Source of the DNA: Pseudoduganella rivuli | GTDB lineage: Bacteria; Pseudomonadota; Gammaproteobacteria; Burkholderiales; Burkholderiaceae_D | DNA length: 64,000 bases | Direction: 5' to 3' | Assembly: GCF_009674485.1 (NCBI RefSeq) | Contig: NZ_WKJJ01000001.1 | Location: forward strand, 172,265-236,264 | Shown: piece by piece, positions 7,120 through 15,589 of the stretch | Position numbering within the stretch: the first letter of the stretch is position 1 | Layout: every line of letters starts with the position of its first letter | Made by a program: the position numbers and the translations under genes | Notes under the pieces: model-generated | The model's database searches: none | The model's input: only the letters and a program-made list of their open reading frames with translations | What the model was told of the DNA's origin: nothing

Positions 7120-7153
7120 CGACTTAACCGTCCGCTCCTAGCCGAAGCCGGCA
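7120..7153. repeat. Degenerate spacer repeat at the array's upstream end
   Basis: CCGCTCCTAGCCGAAGCCGG resembles the GCTCTTGGCCG core of the array spacers. It lies upstream of the first array gene. The rest of 7096-7280 holds nothing else I can identify. Confidence 0.35.
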
Positions 7154-7280
7154 GCTTGCAGCATACCATCTTGCTTGAACGAAAAATTCACGGATTGTCA
7201 CCAAGCAGGATCCAGTGGCATCGGTGCCGGCCACAAGTTGACGGAGCATAGTGAAACTCCTTACGAGAAGGAGGTGCGCC

Positions 7281-7800
7281 ATGAATATTCAAACTTCAGC
7301 AGCGGCGGCGCGTATCCCCTGGAACAAGGGCAAATTGGTTGGCCAAAAAGCGCCGCTCCGGATCAGCGATATTTGGGCCAATCGCGTTCGCCTAGAAATC
7401 TTCGGCAGACTGCGAGACCTGGCTATGTTCAACCCGGCAATCGACAGCAAACTACGCGGTTGCGACCTTGTCAAACTGCGCGTGCTTGACATCTGCCATG
7501 ATTCGCATGTCACACATAGAGCTAGCGTGATTCAGCAGAAGACCAAGCAGCCGGTGCAATTTGAACTGACGGAAGGCACTAGGAAAAGTATCAGCACCTG
7601 GATTTCAACAGCAAATTTACGAGGCTCAGACTACCTGTTCCGCAGCAAGATCACCGACTCGCCGCACATTTCCACCAGATCTCACCGCATATGGCACGCA
7701 CACCATGCGTCGAACAAAGCCAACCCTTATCTACCGGCAAACAAAAAACCTGCGCGCCGTCCAACTCCTGCTGGGACATACTGAGCTTAAAAGCACTGTA
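7281..7800 (+). pseudogene. Decayed tyrosine recombinase
   Basis: An AGGAGG-type ribosome site precedes the ATG at 7281 (MNIQTSAAAARIPWNKGK). The first ~135 codons match a common compact tyrosine integrase family ('IDSKLRGCDLVKLRV', 'QQKTKQPVQFELT', 'DYLFRSKI'). At about 7675-7687 the frame changes and the catalytic part resumes as 'AYGTHTMRRTKPTLIYRQTK' and 'LLLGHTELKSTV'. I infer a deletion of roughly 20 codons plus a frameshift. The H-x-x-R box and the GH box remain, but the protein diverges just where the nucleophilic Tyr should follow (STV then HTQTQ). It is therefore inactive, and marks the edge of the AT-rich array. Confidence 0.8.
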
Positions 7801-7952
7801 CACACCCAGACACAGGGCTGCGCTTCACTGCTGGCGTCGCCACTATATAAATCGATAACTTACGCGTTTAACTGTCGAACTCGGGAGTCCCCGGGAGCGA
7901 AACGCTAGAGCGACGTGCGGTACCCGGACCTGCCCACAGCGAAGCAACCCGC

Positions 7953-9341
7953 TCAATGACGTAACGAACACCGCCGCCGCTGCGCCCGCAACAAGCCATA
8001 CCACAGGCAACTGGCCAGCCCCGCCCCCAGCCCGGCCACCAGGAAAATCAGGCGGAAATCGCGCCCGCTCCAGTCCAGCAGCAAACCCAGGCCCAATGTA
8101 AATGCCACGGTCAGCACGGCCGTCACGGAGGCGGAAAACGCCGCCAGTTCGGAAAAGCGTTCGCGCGGCAGCAGTGTTGGCAGCAAGGCCGCCGTACCAC
8201 TTAAAAACGCGCCGGCCAGCACGCCATGCAGGACAAACCCGGCCAAAAACGATGCGCGGTCCGTCACCAGCAGCCACGCGGCCAGCATCGACAGGCAATA
8301 CAGCACCAGCACCACGAGCCCGACCCGCAGCGGGTGCGTGCGGTCGGCCAGCCAGCCCAGCGGCAGCGCCAGCAGCATCGACACGCAGTACGTGAGGGCG
8401 ACGGCATTGCCGAAGTCGGCCCGGTCGACGCCGAACTGGCTGATCGCGTTATAACTGTTGATATTGACCGCCAGCACGGAGACCGCCGCCACGCCCACGG
8501 CGGCAAACAGCAGGCAGTAGAAGCGGGGATCGTCCTGTTCCGTCACGCGCAAGCGCCCCAGTCCCCGCTGGCCGGATGCCGCGGGTGGCGGATAAGCCGG
8601 TTCGCGCACGCGCAGGCACACCACGAGAAAGCCCAGCAGATAGGCGGCGGCAATCGCCAGCAGCACGTCGCCGATGTCGGCCTGCAAGCCGCCGCCAAAC
8701 ACATAGTGGAAAAACACCACGCCCACCGCCAGGCTGACGATACGGAACAGGCCGAAGAAGCGGCCCAGCAGCGCCTGCGGCACGGTATCGTTGACCAGTG
8801 CAATGAACAGCGCATTGCCGACGATGGAGACTAGGTCGAACAGCGTCCACAGCACGGCAATGCAGGCCACCACCACCAGCGTGCGGTGGGCGGGCGCGGC
8901 GCCGCCCAGCGCCATCAGCGCGTCGGCCAGCGTTTCGCTGAACGCCAGGCCGGCGATGAACAGCGCCAGCAACGGCGCGCAAACCAACAGGAAGGGAATG
9001 CGGCGGCCCCACCGCGTGCGGGTGCGGTCGCTCCACGCGCCGATCGGCGGACCGGCCGCCAGCGCCAGCAGCGCGGGCAGCGCGCCGAACAGGATGTTGA
9101 GCAGTACGGGATGTTGTGAAAACTCGCGCAACTGGGCTTTCACCAGTTCCTGCACGGCCCGTTCTTTCAGCGACCACACCAGGTCGCCCAGCAACAGGTA
9201 GCCGAACAGTGGCAACAACGGCAACAACGCGGTGGCGGTCCAGGCGAGGCGCCGCCTGCCGGAAGTTCCGGCGAGCGTTTCAGTGGTTTCGCCAGCGGCT
9301 GCGGGCGCGCCGCGCTGCTTGACGACAGGATGGCGCACCAT
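7953..9341 (-). CDS. MFS sugar transporter
   Basis: This 462-residue inner-membrane protein has about twelve hydrophobic helices. The loop after TM2 carries 'GAWSDRTRTRWGRRIPFL', the MFS motif in the form typical of the glycoside-pentoside-hexuronide and related sugar symporters, and 'LADRTHPLRVG' repeats it in the second half. It is the last gene of a leftward operon after GH105 and GH88, with an AAGGAG site before its ATG. It probably imports unsaturated uronic-acid oligosaccharides that GH88 then cleaves. The exact substrate is unknown. Confidence 0.85.
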   Translation of the reverse strand: MVRHPVVKQRGAPAAAGETTETLAGTSGRRRLAWTATALLPLLPLFGYLLLGDLVWSLKERAVQELVKAQLREFSQHPVLLNILFGALPALLALAAGPPIGAWSDRTRTRWGRRIPFLLVCAPLLALFIAGLAFSETLADALMALGGAAPAHRTLVVVACIAVLWTLFDLVSIVGNALFIALVNDTVPQALLGRFFGLFRIVSLAVGVVFFHYVFGGGLQADIGDVLLAIAAAYLLGFLVVCLRVREPAYPPPAASGQRGLGRLRVTEQDDPRFYCLLFAAVGVAAVSVLAVNINSYNAISQFGVDRADFGNAVALTYCVSMLLALPLGWLADRTHPLRVGLVVLVLYCLSMLAAWLLVTDRASFLAGFVLHGVLAGAFLSGTAALLPTLLPRERFSELAAFSASVTAVLTVAFTLGLGLLLDWSGRDFRLIFLVAGLGAGLASCLWYGLLRAQRRRCSLRH

Positions 9342-9400
9342 TTTCTCCTTGTGGCACGGGCCGGGGCTCGCCCCGTGGCGGTATCAGCAGGCCCGCCCCG

Positions 9401-10606
9401 CTAGGCGCGTAGCGCCGGCATGGCTTGGCCGGATGCTTCCCGGCCGCTATGCCAGTAACTGGTCCAGCCCATATTAACCCGCGCCAGCGCTTCAAGGAAG
9501 TAGTAGTCGCCCCACAGGTTCGCTTCGTCGACGCCCCGCCCTTCCGGCAAGCTGTAGACGCCGTGCTGCAGCAGCCCGGCGCCCGGGGCGGGCGGCGCTG
9601 TGCAGGTGCGCACCAGGCCGTCGAGCATGTGCGCGGCGGCCTGCTCATAACGGGTGCGGCGCGCCCCATCCGGCATCTGCTGCGCCAGTTCCAGCAAGCC
9701 GCAGACGGCAATGGCGGATGCGGAACTGTCGCGCTGCACGCTGCCGTCGCGCGCCAGCGCCAGGTCCCACTGGCATACGCCATCGTCCGGCATGTGCGCC
9801 AGCAGGTAATCGGCCATGCGTTGCGCCGCGTCCAGCAAGCCCATGTCCGGCGCGAAACGATGGTTCAGCGCAAATCCGTAAATCCCCCACGCCTGCCCTC
9901 GCGCCCAGCACGAATCGGCAGCATGCCCCTGCACGGTCGACTGCGCGAGTTGAGCGCCCGTCAGCGGGTCGATGTGGCTGCTGTGGGCGCTGGAGCCATC
10001 GGCGCGCACCAGCAATTCCAGTGTGCGCGCCAGGTGCCGGCAGGCGGCGTCGCCATAGCGCGCGTCGCCGGTCTGGCGGCCGGCCCAGTGCAGCAACGGC
10101 AAATTCATCAGCGTGTCGATGATGATGCGGTTGCGGTCGCGGCGCGCATTGTCTTCCCCCATCCTGCCCCACGCCTGGAATACGCCCGCCCGTGGCAGGA
10201 AACGGCCCAGCAGCACGTCGGCCGCATGCAGCACCAGCGCGCCGTCGCGCGGATCGCCCGTGATGCGGTAGGCGGCCAGCGACGACGGCCCGTACAGGAA
10301 GCCCATGTCGTGGTGGTCCAGGTCGTGTTTCAGCCCCATGCGGCGGGCAAAGCTGGCGTAATGGCTTTGCGCCCACTGGCGGAACACGAAGCGCCCGCTC
10401 AGCTCATAGGCCAGCCACCCCATGCCGGTCCAGAAACCCGTGGTCCAGCCCACGTTGGCGCCGGCAATGCTGCCCGGCGCCCGGCGCAGCGCATAGACCC
10501 GGCCGCGCGTGGTGTCGTCCGGGAATTGCGCGCCAAAACTGGCCACAAGGTGTTCCAGCTGGACCAGCGCCCGCGCCTGGGCATCCCGCATGGCTTGCGT
10601 GTTCAT
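9401..10606 (-). CDS. GH88 unsaturated glucuronyl hydrolase
   Basis: This 401-residue cytosolic (alpha/alpha)6-barrel enzyme removes the 4,5-unsaturated uronic acid left by polysaccharide lyases. It shows the family core: 'TTGFWTGMGWLAYE', 'DHHDMGFLY' (first key Asp), 'RIIIDTLMNLPLLHWA' (second key Asp), 'CWARGQAWGIYGFAL' and a C-terminal 'GDYYFLEAL'. There is no signal peptide. The ATG at 10606 overlaps the GH105 stop by 4 nt (ATGA), so the two are translationally coupled. The frame is open far upstream, but that part is a shadow of the GH105 gene. With the PL8 lyase and the GalNAc genes, it fits glycosaminoglycan disaccharide cleavage. Confidence 0.92.
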   Translation of the reverse strand: MNTQAMRDAQARALVQLEHLVASFGAQFPDDTTRGRVYALRRAPGSIAGANVGWTTGFWTGMGWLAYELSGRFVFRQWAQSHYASFARRMGLKHDLDHHDMGFLYGPSSLAAYRITGDPRDGALVLHAADVLLGRFLPRAGVFQAWGRMGEDNARRDRNRIIIDTLMNLPLLHWAGRQTGDARYGDAACRHLARTLELLVRADGSSAHSSHIDPLTGAQLAQSTVQGHAADSCWARGQAWGIYGFALNHRFAPDMGLLDAAQRMADYLLAHMPDDGVCQWDLALARDGSVQRDSSASAIAVCGLLELAQQMPDGARRTRYEQAAAHMLDGLVRTCTAPPAPGAGLLQHGVYSLPEGRGVDEANLWGDYYFLEALARVNMGWTSYWHSGREASGQAMPALRA

Positions 10607-12027
10607 TTGCCGCCCAGCGAAACAGCGACCGGCTGCGCAAAGCGTGCGTCGGCCCTGGCATCGAGCGCCGGCACGGCAGGCAAGGCCGTGAGCGGCCACA
10701 CAAGGTAGCGGCGCGTCTCGCCCGGCGCCAGCGTTGCCGAAAACACCACGCGCTTGCCCAGCGCCTGGCTGGGCACGATGCGCGACGTCGCCGCATCCAT
10801 CAGCACCACATCGCCGTCGGCCGCCACGTCCAGCGGTTCGTTGGCGCGGAACAGCGCGCTGCCGTTGTGCACCTGCACCACCGTCGGCGTGACGGCCGCC
10901 TGTAATTGCATCCGGTACAGTTCCGCCCCCGCCATCAGGAACGCTCCCACGCCGAACACGTCCGTCGATTGCGGATCGAACGATTTGGGGTCCATGCCGA
11001 TCGGCTGCACGTGCGTCAGCTTGCCGTCCGGGTTGACATTGGCCACCAGTGCATTCCACGCGCGGTGCACGGCGGGACCGAACGTGGCCCGGTCCAGCAA
11101 GCCCTGGTTCACGCCGTACGCCAGCGCATACGTGTACAGCCCGGTGCCGGACGTTTCCTGCAGCGGATAGCTGGCCGGATCGAGCAGGCTGGCGCGCCAC
11201 GTGCCGTCGCGCTGCTGCAAGGTCAACAGTTTGGCCGCCATCTCCTGGTATTGCCGCACGAAGCGGGGATACGATGGATGGTGCGACGGGACGTATTGCA
11301 GCATCCGCACCAGCCCGCCCATCACCCAGCCATTACCGCGTCCCCAGAACACTTTCTTGCCGTTGGCTTCGCGCTGCCGGAAAAAGCGGCTGTCGCGGAA
11401 ATACAGGTGTTCGTCCTTGTCATACAGGAAATCCGACGTGCGCCACCAGTGCTCCACCGCCAGCGCCAGGTAGCGTTCATCGCCGGTGGCCGTGTACATG
11501 CGGGCCCACGTGGGCGGCGCCATGAACAGCGAATCACACCACGCCCAGCGGTTCAGGACACCGGGCGTTTCCCAATCCAGGCTGCCGTCGCGCGGATGGT
11601 CGACGATGAAATCGAACACCGTGCGCAGCGGCGCGATCATTTTCGGGTCGCGCAGCTGCAGATACAGTTCGGCATAGGTCTGCCCCACCACGTAGTCGTC
11701 CGCGTGGTACATGCTGGGGCCCGGGCGCCACTGGTTGCGTTCACCCATGGCCACCATCGCATCGCGGTAGCGGCGCTCGCCGGAAATCCCCGCCAGCGCC
11801 ATGAAGCCCGCGTCGCCCACCGCCTGCGTCCAGTCATCTTCCGGATGGGTGCTGGGATGGGCCAGTTGCCAGTCCGCGACTTGCTGCATCACGTCCAGCG
11901 TGGCCGCCGGCGTGACGGCGCGGCGCACCGGTTCCGCCGCCGCAGGCGCCACACCTGCCAGCAGCATGGCCGCGCACACCACGGCGCGCAGCGCGTGCCG
12001 CCTGGAGAAAAGCTTGTTTTGATTCAT
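10603..12027 (-). CDS. GH105 unsaturated rhamnogalacturonyl hydrolase-like
   Basis: The chosen ATG at 12027 follows AAGGAT and gives a basic start and signal peptide cleaved near 'GVAPAAAEP', so the 474-residue protein is exported. The (alpha/alpha)6 core has 'DDWTQAVGDAGF', 'MYHADDYVVGQTYAELY', 'NRWAWCDSLFMAPPTWA' (Asp expected to be catalytic), 'FWGRGNGWVMGGL' and 'ETSGTGLYTYALAYG', all usual in GH105. About 95 extra C-terminal residues after 'LMAGAELYRMQ' look like a beta-sandwich appendage. GH105 enzymes remove unsaturated uronic acid from pectin or other lyase products. It is first in a leftward operon with GH88 and MFS genes. Confidence 0.9.
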   Translation of the reverse strand: MNQNKLFSRRHALRAVVCAAMLLAGVAPAAAEPVRRAVTPAATLDVMQQVADWQLAHPSTHPEDDWTQAVGDAGFMALAGISGERRYRDAMVAMGERNQWRPGPSMYHADDYVVGQTYAELYLQLRDPKMIAPLRTVFDFIVDHPRDGSLDWETPGVLNRWAWCDSLFMAPPTWARMYTATGDERYLALAVEHWWRTSDFLYDKDEHLYFRDSRFFRQREANGKKVFWGRGNGWVMGGLVRMLQYVPSHHPSYPRFVRQYQEMAAKLLTLQQRDGTWRASLLDPASYPLQETSGTGLYTYALAYGVNQGLLDRATFGPAVHRAWNALVANVNPDGKLTHVQPIGMDPKSFDPQSTDVFGVGAFLMAGAELYRMQLQAAVTPTVVQVHNGSALFRANEPLDVAADGDVVLMDAATSRIVPSQALGKRVVFSATLAPGETRRYLVWPLTALPAVPALDARADARFAQPVAVSLGGK

Positions 12028-12055
12028 TTTGTATCCTTGCGATCGCCAACAATAG

Positions 12056-12069
12056 GGTAACGATATCAC
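12056..12069. promoter_or_regulatory. LacI-type operator, amino-sugar divergon
   Basis: GGTAACGATATCAC is an imperfect palindrome with a central CG, just upstream of the GH105 start in the divergent region 12028-12232. It resembles the TGATAACGTTATCA site before the PL8 gene. Confidence 0.5.
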
Positions 12070-12179
12070 ATCGAATCGAAAAATAAAGTGCAATTCGATA
12101 GATTTTTGCGATTTTTTGCCTCTTGGCTTGCGATTTCGTACCAGGAAAACAAAAACGAAAATCGAAATTGAAAAACCAA

Positions 12180-12195
12180 TGGGATAACGTTACCA
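12180..12195. promoter_or_regulatory. LacI-type operator before agaS
   Basis: TGGGATAACGTTACCA, centred on CG with GATAAC/GTTACC half-sites, lies 38 nt before the agaS start. Its spacing suggests repression of the rightward operon. The cognate regulator is not obvious: the DeoR-type gene at 15583 would bind a different kind of site. Confidence 0.55.
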
Positions 12196-12232
12196 TTCAT
12201 TCCACGCTCACTTCCCCCGAGGACCCGACCCC

Positions 12233-13369
12233 ATGACCCTCCTCCCCCCATTCTCCGCCGCCCAATGGCAAGCGCTGGGCGGCGCCCATACCGCACAGGA
12301 AATCGCCCAGCAGCCCGCGGTCTGGCGCGAGCTGGCCCGCCAGCTGCGTGCCCTGCCCGCGTCCCGGCTGGCCGCCTTGCAAACCCTGCTGGAAGACCAC
12401 CGTACCCAGGTGATCCTGACAGGCGCCGGCACGTCCTCTTATATCGGCGAACTGGCGGCCGACACGCTGAACACCGCCGTACCGGCCCAGGTGCGCGCCA
12501 TCGCCACCACCAGCCTGCTGTCGCATCCGGCGCTGTACGTCGAGCCGGGCCGCCCGCTGCTGCTGGTGTCGTTCGCGCGCAGCGGCAACAGCCCGGAAAG
12601 CCAGGCCGTGGTCGAACTGGTGCGCAAGCTGGCGCCAGGCGCCCGCTTCCTCCATATCACCTGCAATGCGCAAGGCAGGCTGGCGGCGGCCGGCGCCGGC
12701 CGCGACGATACGCACACGTTCGTGCTGCCCGCCGCCAGTTGCGACCAGGGCTTTGCCATGACCAGCAGCTTCACCGCCATGCTGCTGGCGGCGCTGTCGC
12801 TGCTGGGACCCGATCCGCTGGACGTGGCCGCGCGGCGCATCGACACGCTGGCGGCGCTGGCCGCGCGCTGGCTCGATGAACAAGCCGCGTCATGGCACGA
12901 CATCGGCCACACGCCCGTGTCGCGCATCGTTTATCTCGGCAGCGGCGCGCTGGAAGGGCTGGCGCGCGAGGCGGCGCTGAAAGTGCTGGAACTGTCGGCC
13001 GGCCTGATCCTGGCCGTACCCCATACGCCACTGGGCTTCCGCCACGGCCCGAAATCCATGCTGAACCAGCACACGCTGGTGGTGCTGTTCCACAGCCAGG
13101 ACCCGCACGCCCGGCGCTACGAAGACGACCTGTTGCAAGAGCTGCGGCGCGACCGCGTGGCCGGCGCCGTGCTGGCGCTCGACGGCGCGGCGCTGGGCGC
13201 GCCCGCGGGGCTATCCGATGCCTGGCTGGCGGTGGCGTATGCGGTCTTTGCGCAAACGCTGGCGCTGCACCAGTCGGTCCGCCTCGGCCTGCCCCCGGAC
13301 AACCCGTTCCCCGATGGCACCGTCAACCGTGTCGTGCAAGGCGTTACCGTTTATGACTATGCAGCCTGA
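12233..13369 (+). CDS. agaS: AgaS-type SIS deaminase/isomerase
   Basis: This 378-residue cytosolic protein has two SIS (sugar isomerase) domains. The first holds 'LTGAGTSSYIGE' near residue 62 and 'FARSGNSPES' near 114. The second holds 'LGSGALEGLAREAALKVLE' near 235 and 'PLGFRHGPKSM'. The arrangement matches AgaS, which converts galactosamine-6-phosphate to tagatose-6-phosphate and ammonia; GlmS-like GlcN6P deaminases are the main alternative. GAGGA precedes the ATG. It is first in a six-gene rightward operon with a ROK kinase, AgaZ-type protein, regulator, deacetylase and porter, which favours the GalNAc reading. Confidence 0.88.
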   Translation: MTLLPPFSAAQWQALGGAHTAQEIAQQPAVWRELARQLRALPASRLAALQTLLEDHRTQVILTGAGTSSYIGELAADTLNTAVPAQVRAIATTSLLSHPALYVEPGRPLLLVSFARSGNSPESQAVVELVRKLAPGARFLHITCNAQGRLAAAGAGRDDTHTFVLPAASCDQGFAMTSSFTAMLLAALSLLGPDPLDVAARRIDTLAALAARWLDEQAASWHDIGHTPVSRIVYLGSGALEGLAREAALKVLELSAGLILAVPHTPLGFRHGPKSMLNQHTLVVLFHSQDPHARRYEDDLLQELRRDRVAGAVLALDGAALGAPAGLSDAWLAVAYAVFAQTLALHQSVRLGLPPDNPFPDGTVNRVVQGVTVYDYAA

Positions 13370-14321
13370 CTATTTCTACGGCATCGACATCGGCGGCACC
13401 AAGATGGAACTGGTGGCGTGCGATGCGAACCTGGCGGTGCGCTACCGCCGCCGAGTGCCCACGCCGCGCGATGACTACGACACGCTGGTGGCCACGTTGG
13501 CCGCGCTGGTGGGGGGTGCGGACGCGGAACTGGCGACCAGCGCCCCGGTCGGCCTGGGCGTGCCCGGCATCGTCGATGCGGCCAGCGGCACGCACTTGTC
13601 GGCCAACGTGCCGTGCCTCACGGGGCGCCAACTGTTGCCGGTGTTGCGGCGCCGCCTCGAACGCCCCGTCACCTTGGGGAACGATTGCCAGTGCTTTGCG
13701 CTGTCGGAAGCCCATGGCGGCGCCGCCGATGGCATGGATAGCATGCTGGGGCTCATCATCGGCACGGGTGCCGGCGCCGGTTACGTCGTCGACGGCCGGC
13801 TGGTGCGTGGCCGCAACGGCGTGGCGGGCGAATGGGGGCACTGGCCGATGGCGCCCGACTTGCTGCAACGTTACAGCCTGCCCGCGTGGCCGTGCGCATG
13901 CGGCGCCAGGGCATGCCTGGAATGCTATGTGTCCGGCACCGGCCTGCGCCGCCTGCACAGCCACGCCACCGGCGCTACCGGCGCCAGCGCCGAACAGCTG
14001 GCGCTGCGCCGCGACAGCGGCGACGCCGTGGCGCTGCGCGTGCTGGCGCTGCACGCGGACTTGCTGGGCGCCGCGCTGGCGCGCATCGTCCTCGCGTACG
14101 ACCCGCACGCGATCGTGCTGGGTGGCGGCTTGTCGTGCATGCCGCACCTGTATGCGGCATTGCCCGCGGCGGTCGCCGCGCACCTGCTGCCCGGCCTGCC
14201 CGTCCCTCCCATCCTGCCGCCCGCGTTTGGCGATGCGGGCGGCGCCCGTGGCGCGGCCCTGCTGGCGCGCCAGGCAACGCTGACCAACCCGGAGCCACCA
14301 TGTCTTACCTTCAATCCCTGA
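13353..14321 (+). CDS. ROK-family N-acetylhexosamine kinase
   Basis: This 322-residue kinase opens 'YFYGIDIGGTKMELVA' (phosphate-binding loop). It carries the ROK zinc motif 'CACGARACLECY' near residue 182 and 'LGNDCQCFALSEA' with the catalytic-base Asp. It should phosphorylate GalNAc or GlcNAc in the cytosol. In proteobacterial GalNAc pathways that use a permease instead of a PTS, such a kinase (AgaK) supplies GalNAc-6-phosphate, and this operon has a permease. The ATG at 13353 overlaps agaS by 17 nt; an alternative ATG at 13359 overlaps by 11. It overlaps the next gene by 22 nt. Confidence 0.87.
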   Translation: MTMQPDYFYGIDIGGTKMELVACDANLAVRYRRRVPTPRDDYDTLVATLAALVGGADAELATSAPVGLGVPGIVDAASGTHLSANVPCLTGRQLLPVLRRRLERPVTLGNDCQCFALSEAHGGAADGMDSMLGLIIGTGAGAGYVVDGRLVRGRNGVAGEWGHWPMAPDLLQRYSLPAWPCACGARACLECYVSGTGLRRLHSHATGATGASAEQLALRRDSGDAVALRVLALHADLLGAALARIVLAYDPHAIVLGGGLSCMPHLYAALPAAVAAHLLPGLPVPPILPPAFGDAGGARGAALLARQATLTNPEPPCLTFNP

Positions 14322-15589
14322 TCCACGCACACCACGCCGGTCACGCTGCCGGCATCACCAGCGTGTGCTGCACCAATGCACACGTGCTGCAAGCGGCCAT
14401 GGCGGTGGCGCTGCAATATGGCAGTCCGCTGCTGGTGGAAGCCACGTCGAACCAGGTCGACCAGTTCGGCGGCTATACCGGCATGCGGCCGGCCGACTTC
14501 GTCGCCTATGTCCATCAATTGGCGGACAACGCGGGTTTTCCCGCCGGGCGCCTGATCCTCGGCGGCGACCACCTGGGACCGAACACGTGGCAACACTTGC
14601 CGCCGAACGAAGCCATGGCCCACGCGCGCGGCCTGATTGCCGCCTACGTGGCGGCGGGCTTCGGCAAAATCCACCTCGATTGCAGCATGGCGTGCGCGGG
14701 CGATCCGTTCCCGTTGCCCGACGCCGTCGTGGCGGCCCGCTCGGCGGACCTGGCCGCCGTGGCGGAACAGGCGGCAGGGCAAGCCGGCCTGCCCTGCCCC
14801 GTTTACGTGATCGGCACGGAAGTCCCGGTGCCGGGCGGCGAAGCATCGCTGGCAGGCGGCATCCAGGTCACGCGACCCGACGCGGCGGCAGCGACCCTGG
14901 CGGCGCACCGCGCCGCGTTTGCCGAACGTGGCCTCGATGCGGCGTGGGAGCGGGTCATTGCCCTGGTGGTGCAGCCAGGCGTCGATTTCGACCACAGCAC
15001 CGTGCGCCACTATGCGCCGCACGAGGCGGCGGCCCTGTCGGCCTTCGTGCTGGAACACCGGGGCCTGGTCTATGAAGCCCACTCCACCGATTACCAGACC
15101 GAGGAAGCATTGCATGCGCTGGTGCGCGGCCACTTTGCCATCCTCAAGGTGGGGCCGGCCGCCACCCACGCGCTGCGCGAAGCGTGGTTTGCGCTGGCGG
15201 CCATCGAAGATGAACTGGTGCCGGTGGAGCAGCGCTCGCACCTGAAAGCCGTGCTGGAACGCACGATGCTGGAACAGCCGCGCCACTGGCACAAGCATTA
15301 CGCGGGCAAGCCGGAGGAACAGGCCGTATTGCGCCGCTACGCGCTGTCGGACCGCAGCCGCTATTACTGGGGCGAAGCGCCCGTGCAACAAGCGCTGGCG
15401 CGCCTTCAGGGCAACCTCGACGAATTGACGCTGCCGTTGCCGCTGCTGAGCCAATACCTGCCCGAACAGGCGGAGCGGGTCAACGCGGGACGGCTGGCGC
15501 CGCGCGCGGCGGACCTGGCGCGCCATAAAGTGGAATTGGTGCTGGCCCGCTATGCACGTGCGTGCCACGCCAACAGCCTGCCATGCTGA
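14300..15589 (+). CDS. kbaZ: KbaZ/GatZ/AgaZ-family tagatose-bisphosphate protein
   Basis: This 429-residue cytosolic protein shows family marks: 'SVCCTNAHVLQAAM', 'VEATSNQVDQFGGYTGM', 'LGGDHLGPNTW', 'KIHLDCSMACAGDP', 'YEAHSTDYQTE' and 'HFAILKVGPAATHALREA'. GatZ/KbaZ are described as non-catalytic or chaperone-like subunits of class II tagatose-1,6-bisphosphate aldolase. AgaZ of GalNAc pathways has also been proposed to be the tagatose-6-phosphate kinase. Neither the catalytic aldolase (KbaY/AgaY) nor a separate tagatose-6-phosphate kinase is found in this window. The gene is tightly packed in the operon. Confidence 0.88.
   Translation: MSYLQSLIHAHHAGHAAGITSVCCTNAHVLQAAMAVALQYGSPLLVEATSNQVDQFGGYTGMRPADFVAYVHQLADNAGFPAGRLILGGDHLGPNTWQHLPPNEAMAHARGLIAAYVAAGFGKIHLDCSMACAGDPFPLPDAVVAARSADLAAVAEQAAGQAGLPCPVYVIGTEVPVPGGEASLAGGIQVTRPDAAAATLAAHRAAFAERGLDAAWERVIALVVQPGVDFDHSTVRHYAPHEAAALSAFVLEHRGLVYEAHSTDYQTEEALHALVRGHFAILKVGPAATHALREAWFALAAIEDELVPVEQRSHLKAVLERTMLEQPRHWHKHYAGKPEEQAVLRRYALSDRSRYYWGEAPVQQALARLQGNLDELTLPLPLLSQYLPEQAERVNAGRLAPRAADLARHKVELVLARYARACHANSLPC

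Noticed and set aside
1392..7153. Integron-type cassette array
   Set aside because: Small one-strand genes with shared spacers beside a recombinase relic look integron-like. The spacers, however, lack paired RYYYAAC/GTTRRRY core sites and the folded attC shape, and the recombinase is not IntI-like.
9425..10708. Long plus-strand open frame antisense to GH88/GH105
   Set aside because: The translation is low-complexity Arg/Gln/His/Val, as expected from the opposite strand of GC-rich coding DNA; GH88 is clear on the other strand.
12028..12232. Binding sites of the DeoR-type regulator in the divergent region
   Set aside because: Only LacI-type palindromes were found; no repeated DeoR-like direct repeat stood out.
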